The notes beneath the pieces are model-generated. The model did not search any database. It had not been told where the DNA came from and saw only the letters and a program-made list of their open reading frames with translations. From assembly GCF_023634065.1 (NCBI RefSeq), contig NZ_JALKCV010000016.1, positions 44,946-108,945 of the forward strand: a stretch of DNA of 64,000 bases, in the 5' to 3' direction. Numbering within the stretch: position 1 is the first letter of the stretch; each line of letters begins with the position of its first letter. Position numbers and translations under genes: made by a program. Shown piece after piece: positions 60,403 through 64,000 of the stretch. This DNA is from Microbulbifer litoralis. Its GTDB lineage: Bacteria; Pseudomonadota; Gammaproteobacteria; Pseudomonadales; Cellvibrionaceae.

Positions 60403-61870
60403 GGGCCATCTCCTGTTTCCCGGCTTTTGTTCCGGTTTTGACGCCCAGCGCCGGACCGAAGGCATCGACCATAAACGGCGGCCGCGCGATATCCGCGACA
60501 CAGGTTTTGTCCAGCGGCTCCGCCGGCCGGTTCAGGAAGCGCGCGATCAGGTCCGGGATACAGCCGCGGCGGGAATTGATATGGCCGCCACCGGCGACAA
60601 TCAGGTGCTGCCGGTTGGACAGGTAGCCCAGTTGGCGCTCGGCGTAGACCGGCGGTGTAATCGGGTCCGCGGCACCGGAGATCAGCAGTACCGGGTGGTC
60701 CCGTGGTTCCGGCTCGCTGTAAGGCTTGGCGGTCACGGGCCAGGCCCGGCAACCGCTGTGGAACAGGTCGTAAAAGGCCGTACCGAGGAAGGTATCGGCG
60801 CTGTCCCGCGCCACCTCATCGGCGCTGATGCGGTTCAATGCCTCGGCACAGGCTACGGAAAACGTCAGTCCCATGGCCATGCTGTCGGCGGTGTTGATGA
60901 ACAGGCCGGTGAGACCGGACAGCGGCAGGTAGTTGCCGCGGCTCGCCTGGTGAATCGCGTAGGGCAACTGGGCCGCGGCAGCCGGTTCGTACAGGGCCGC
61001 GCGCACCGCATTGGCCAGCATCCAGCGGGGCACCGGCTCGGCGGCCGGAACGCCGGTCAGCGGATCCGGGAAAGCCCGCGCCTGCGCATCACTCCAGCCA
61101 TCCAGCAGGCGGTTGAGATCGCCTTTCCAGTCGCCAAAACGGGCGCACTCCGGATCATCGGCGCAGTCCCGTGCCAGCTCCTGCAAGGCCTGTTCTGCGG
61201 CGCCCGCGGCGAGGAACACCTTGCTGTCGATGGGCGCCACGGCGTCGAGCACCAGCGCACTGAGGGACTGCGGATGCCACTGCTGGTACAGCAATGCGGT
61301 GCGGGTACCCCAGGATCCGCCCCAGAGGGCGATGCGGTCGTGGCCGAGATAGCGGCGCACCCGCTCCAGGTCTTCGACAGTCTGGCGGCTGCTCAGCGAT
61401 TCGGCGAAATCGGCCCGCTGCAGGTAGCAGTCGGCCAGGCGGCGGGAGAACTGTTGCAGGTCCGAGGGCATCTGCCGCTCGAATCCACAGCGGAAGGCCC
61501 CCGAGCGGCCCGCCCCGCGGCGGTCCACCATGACGATCGCCCGCTCGCGATTGACCTTGCGGAACGCATTCAACAGCGGCGCCAACTCACTGGCCGCCTG
61601 CCCCGGCCCACCGGCCAGCAGGTAGAGGGGATCGCGACCGCTGTCGCTGACCGCCGGGGCCACCATCACCGCCAGGCCGCCGGGGACACTACCGGACGCA
61701 TCGCCCCGGCCCGCGGCGTCTACCGGTACGCGATAGCAGTGCAGCGCACTGCTCCAGCCGTCCAGATAGCAACGCTCCCCGGCCGGCACCGTCTGCGCCT
61801 TCGCCGGCCCCGTCAGCACGCCACCGAATACCAGTAACAATACACACCACAGTCGCCCTGTCCCGAGCAT
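60395..61870 (-). CDS. Secreted alpha/beta hydrolase with TAP-like C-terminus
   Basis: Probable exported hydrolase of peptidase family S33 (proline iminopeptidase-like). I start at MLGTGRLWCVLLLVFGG (491 residues); the frame extends eight codons to a TTG. The first 26 residues make a signal peptide (GPAKA/Q). Marks are LAGGPGQ (oxyanion), VMVDRRGAGRSG, the nucleophile elbow LWGGSWGTRTALLYQQ, and near the end GAADPITPPVYAERQL (Asp) and GGGHINSRRGC (His). Six or more Cys fit an exported protein. It is the first gene of the operon and overlaps the ABC ATPase by eight bases. The substrate is unknown. Confidence 0.83.
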   Translation of the reverse strand: MLGTGRLWCVLLLVFGGVLTGPAKAQTVPAGERCYLDGWSSALHCYRVPVDAAGRGDASGSVPGGLAVMVAPAVSDSGRDPLYLLAGGPGQAASELAPLLNAFRKVNRERAIVMVDRRGAGRSGAFRCGFERQMPSDLQQFSRRLADCYLQRADFAESLSSRQTVEDLERVRRYLGHDRIALWGGSWGTRTALLYQQWHPQSLSALVLDAVAPIDSKVFLAAGAAEQALQELARDCADDPECARFGDWKGDLNRLLDGWSDAQARAFPDPLTGVPAAEPVPRWMLANAVRAALYEPAAAAQLPYAIHQASRGNYLPLSGLTGLFINTADSMAMGLTFSVACAEALNRISADEVARDSADTFLGTAFYDLFHSGCRAWPVTAKPYSEPEPRDHPVLLISGAADPITPPVYAERQLGYLSNRQHLIVAGGGHINSRRGCIPDLIARFLNRPAEPLDKTCVADIARPPFMVDAFGPALGVKTGTKAGKQEMARD

Positions 61871-62023
61871 GGCTCCCACTCCCCGCACTCTCAAACGACC
61901 GCCAGTCTATCGAACTTTTGGCGCCAATGCGTTTTCCCCCGGCCCTCCCGACGGGAATAGCATTCGCACAGCCGCGCGCACAGTGGTAAGGTTCCGCTTT
62001 GCATTCCCTCTTCGCTTGCGCCC

Positions 62024-62977
62024 ATGAGCTTTTCAGACCGAGAAAAACAACTAATCCGCGCAGCCTTCGCCTGGGGACAGATCACCCACAAAGAAGGCTA
62101 CACACTGTCTGACCTGGAAATTGAAAAGTCCGTGCTCTTCCGGCGCCTGCTCGCCGGGCGCCCGCCACTGGCCTTCCCGCCACCGCTGCGCCACGGTTTC
62201 CCTTGGTACGAAGTCATCGAGGGCCGTGGTGAACACGTGGTCAATGCCTCCGAGGCCTCGCCCGAGTGCAGCATCATTGCCCCGGGCAGCAAGCCCGGCG
62301 ATACCTGCATCCTGATCGACGGCGCCTTCTGGCGGGTGGCCGAGACCGTGCGCGAGCGGGAGGAATACATTGTCGAGTGGGGTCAGTATCCGATCCAGTG
62401 GCGGCTCAAGAAGCACTGGGAGGTCAATTACGAGATGACCCAGCAGCTGAGCAACTTCCGCAAGGACAATCCCAACGCCGAACTACAGTTCGACAACCGC
62501 AGCGGCCAACGGGAATACAGCGAATTCCGCATCGACGACGAACAGACGGTGTGGTTGAGCGAGTGGCAGCTGAGCCGTATCGGCCTGTCCGGCTGGGTCT
62601 GGGTCGGCATGCCGGTGGAAAGTGACAGCCGCCTGCAACTGGCGACACTGGCCCGGGACCAACAGGGGCCGCTGGTGATCGGTGAGGCCGACAGGAAGCG
62701 CGGCGCAGGCTGGCTGCGCATCGAGCAGGCCGGGGAGGAGTTCCGTTTTATCAAACTCGGCGACAAGCTCGAGTACCAGTCGCTGATCGCCGCGGCAGTC
62801 ACCGAGTTCGATACCCTGCTACACGGGGTCGAAGGGGATGAACTGGAAGTGATGGACTGGCGCAACGACACGGCCCTACGCCACTACGCAGTACCCACCC
62901 ACCTGGCCCCGCTGGAGCAGTTTGACCTGATCGAGCAAAACTATGACCTGGTTCCGGACAACGCCTACGCTAGCTGA
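62024..62977 (+). CDS. Unrecognised 317-residue protein
   Basis: I do not recognise this protein. It starts MSFSDREKQLIRAAFAWGQI, has no signal peptide or membrane helix, and is rich in Trp, Glu and Arg. The N-terminal 60 residues look helical; from about residue 60 the pattern is of short strands (GFPWYEVIEGRGEHVVNASE, DGAFWRVAETVREREEYIVEW). No known motif stands out. Codon use resembles the neighbours, and the long stop-free frame with strong third-position GC supports coding. There is no clear ribosome-binding site. It is divergent from the hydrolase operon and convergent with the aldo/keto reductase. Confidence 0.7.
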   Translation: MSFSDREKQLIRAAFAWGQITHKEGYTLSDLEIEKSVLFRRLLAGRPPLAFPPPLRHGFPWYEVIEGRGEHVVNASEASPECSIIAPGSKPGDTCILIDGAFWRVAETVREREEYIVEWGQYPIQWRLKKHWEVNYEMTQQLSNFRKDNPNAELQFDNRSGQREYSEFRIDDEQTVWLSEWQLSRIGLSGWVWVGMPVESDSRLQLATLARDQQGPLVIGEADRKRGAGWLRIEQAGEEFRFIKLGDKLEYQSLIAAAVTEFDTLLHGVEGDELEVMDWRNDTALRHYAVPTHLAPLEQFDLIEQNYDLVPDNAYAS

Positions 62978-62989
62978 ACGGGCCAGCTC

Positions 62990-63892
62990 TCAATCCACAT
63001 CCCGGCCACGGGCCGCACGCAGCAACCGGAACCAGGCCTCGCGGGGCATATCCACCGACAGCGCCTGCAGGGCATTGCGCAGCCGCCCGATCCTGCCACT
63101 GCCCAGTATCGGCACCATCGCCGAGGGATGCTTCAACAACCACGCCAATGCCAGTTGCTGGGCTTCCAGTTGCATTTCCGCTGACAACTCCTCCAGGCAA
63201 GCCTGCACGCGCAGGGCTGCCTCATCGCTGCCGGTAAAAAGCGCCCCTCCCGCAAACGGCGACCAGGCCATGGGAATCATCTTCTGCCGCTGGCAGAAAT
63301 CCAGTTGGCCATCGAACAGCGGCAGTGAGTGCAATACAGAGACTTCGATCTGATTCACCACCAGCGGCGCCCGCAGGCGCGACTGCAGCAACTCTACCTG
63401 GTGCGGCAGGAAGTTGGACACGCCCACCGCGCGGACTTTTCCGTCTGCGATCAACCCATCCAGCGCCGCAGACAATTCATCGGCATCCATTAGCGGATCC
63501 GGGCGGTGAATCAACAACAGGTCCAGTTGCTCCAGGCCCGTTTTGCGCAGGCTGGACTCCGCCGCCGCGGTCACATGGGCGGCACTGCTGTCGTAGTGAT
63601 TGATGGCAAAGTGGTTATCCGCTCCCATCAGCTTGATTCCACACTTGGACACAACCTCAAGTTGTGAGCGCAGCGCCGGCTTCAGCTTGAGAGCCTCCCC
63701 AAACAGCTGTTCGCAGCGGTAGTCACCGTAGATATCAGCCAGGTCGATGGTGCTGACACCCAGCTCGACAAGCTCTTCGAGCAGCCGCAGGGTCTCCCGG
63801 GGGCTGTATTGCCAGTCCGCCAGGCGCCAGAGGCCCATGGCAATGCGGGACAGGGAAAATTCGGGATCGAGATGGGATTGAATACGCTGCAT
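62990..63892 (-). CDS. Aldo/keto reductase (YdhF-like)
   Basis: NADPH-dependent oxidoreductase, cytoplasmic. I start at MQRIQSHLDPEFSLSRIAMG (300 residues), matching E. coli YdhF (298); the longer frame adds 14 unlikely residues. Active-site residues are visible: Asp and Tyr in DLADIYGDYRCEQ, Lys in VVSKCGIKL, and His in LLLIHRPDPLMDADE, the last nearly the same as YdhF. NADPH-phosphate contacts lie in PILGSGRIGRLRNAL. The physiological substrate is unknown. It is transcribed toward the unrecognised gene, with 12 bp between the stops. Confidence 0.92.
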   Translation of the reverse strand: MQRIQSHLDPEFSLSRIAMGLWRLADWQYSPRETLRLLEELVELGVSTIDLADIYGDYRCEQLFGEALKLKPALRSQLEVVSKCGIKLMGADNHFAINHYDSSAAHVTAAAESSLRKTGLEQLDLLLIHRPDPLMDADELSAALDGLIADGKVRAVGVSNFLPHQVELLQSRLRAPLVVNQIEVSVLHSLPLFDGQLDFCQRQKMIPMAWSPFAGGALFTGSDEAALRVQACLEELSAEMQLEAQQLALAWLLKHPSAMVPILGSGRIGRLRNALQALSVDMPREAWFRLLRAARGRDVD

Positions 63893-64000
63893 AGTGAACC
63901 GCCTGTTGTGGAGGCCGGATTCTGACATCCGCAACGGGTTTGAAACAACTGTACAACCGTCCGCGGAAATAAGACTGCCGAAGGCATATTCTGTGACACG

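Overview
The window reads as chromosomal core DNA from a GC-rich, probably marine gammaproteobacterium of the Cellvibrionales/Microbulbifer kind. This is inference from gene order and protein likeness: tRNA-Thr/Tyr/Gly/Thr-tuf-tRNA-Trp-secE-nusG, fabA-fabB, birA-coaX-SPOR upstream of the tRNA cluster, a short GalU, and L36 of the zinc type. I see no prophage, CRISPR array, complete insertion sequence, toxin-antitoxin or defence locus. Most of the window is housekeeping translation and transcription machinery.

Layout. 1-2.0 kb: obgE, rpmA and rplU (minus), with ispB divergent (plus). 3.2-3.7 kb: a gene-free stretch of nested inverted repeats and two mirror-image terminators. 3.7-5.5 kb: fabA-fabB (minus). 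5.9-12.5 kb: galU and phosphomannomutase (plus), an RmlD-like protein without its catalytic pair, ssb, an MFS transporter and manC (minus). 12.65-15.5 kb: uvrA (plus). 16-17.4 kb: a secreted pectin-acetylesterase-like hydrolase, followed by a 150-bp MITE-like inverted repeat. 17.7-18.7 kb: an anchored unknown protein and a YeaC-family protein. 18.7-33.1 kb: the alpha, spc and S10 ribosomal operons (minus), with clear promoters before rpsJ and in an unusually long rpmJ-rpsM gap. 33.2-35.4 kb: two plus-strand genes (YbaK-type deacylase, PhoX-like Tat protein) inserted between tuf1 and rpsJ. 35.6-40 kb: str operon (rpsL, rpsG, fusA, tuf1). 40.3-54.7 kb: rpoC, rpoB, rplL, rplJ, rplA, rplK, nusG, secE, tRNA-Trp, tuf2 and four tRNAs (minus). 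54.9-61.9 kb: a compact seven-gene minus-strand operon: alpha/beta hydrolase, ABC ATPase, ABC permease, alr, birA, coaX, SPOR protein. 62-63.9 kb: an unrecognised protein (plus) and a YdhF-like aldo/keto reductase (minus).

How it fits together. About 35 kb encodes ribosomal proteins, RNA polymerase, elongation factors and the Sec channel. Control elements are visible in the DNA: sigma70 promoters, an L10-type leader, and several hairpin-plus-U-tract sites between or ahead of genes. GalU, phosphomannomutase and ManC supply UDP-glucose and GDP-mannose for surface polysaccharide. FabA and FabB make unsaturated fatty acids. IspB makes the quinone side chain. Alr, BirA and CoaX cover D-alanine, biotin and CoA.

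I did not find a convincing undescribed multi-gene system. The points most worth a second look are regulatory or structural: the nested rplJ leader, the terminator whose loop holds the tRNA-Trp promoter, the composite inverted-repeat element at 3.2-3.7 kb, the MITE-like element at 17.5 kb, the near-identical tuf pair, and the RmlD-like protein lacking Tyr and Lys.
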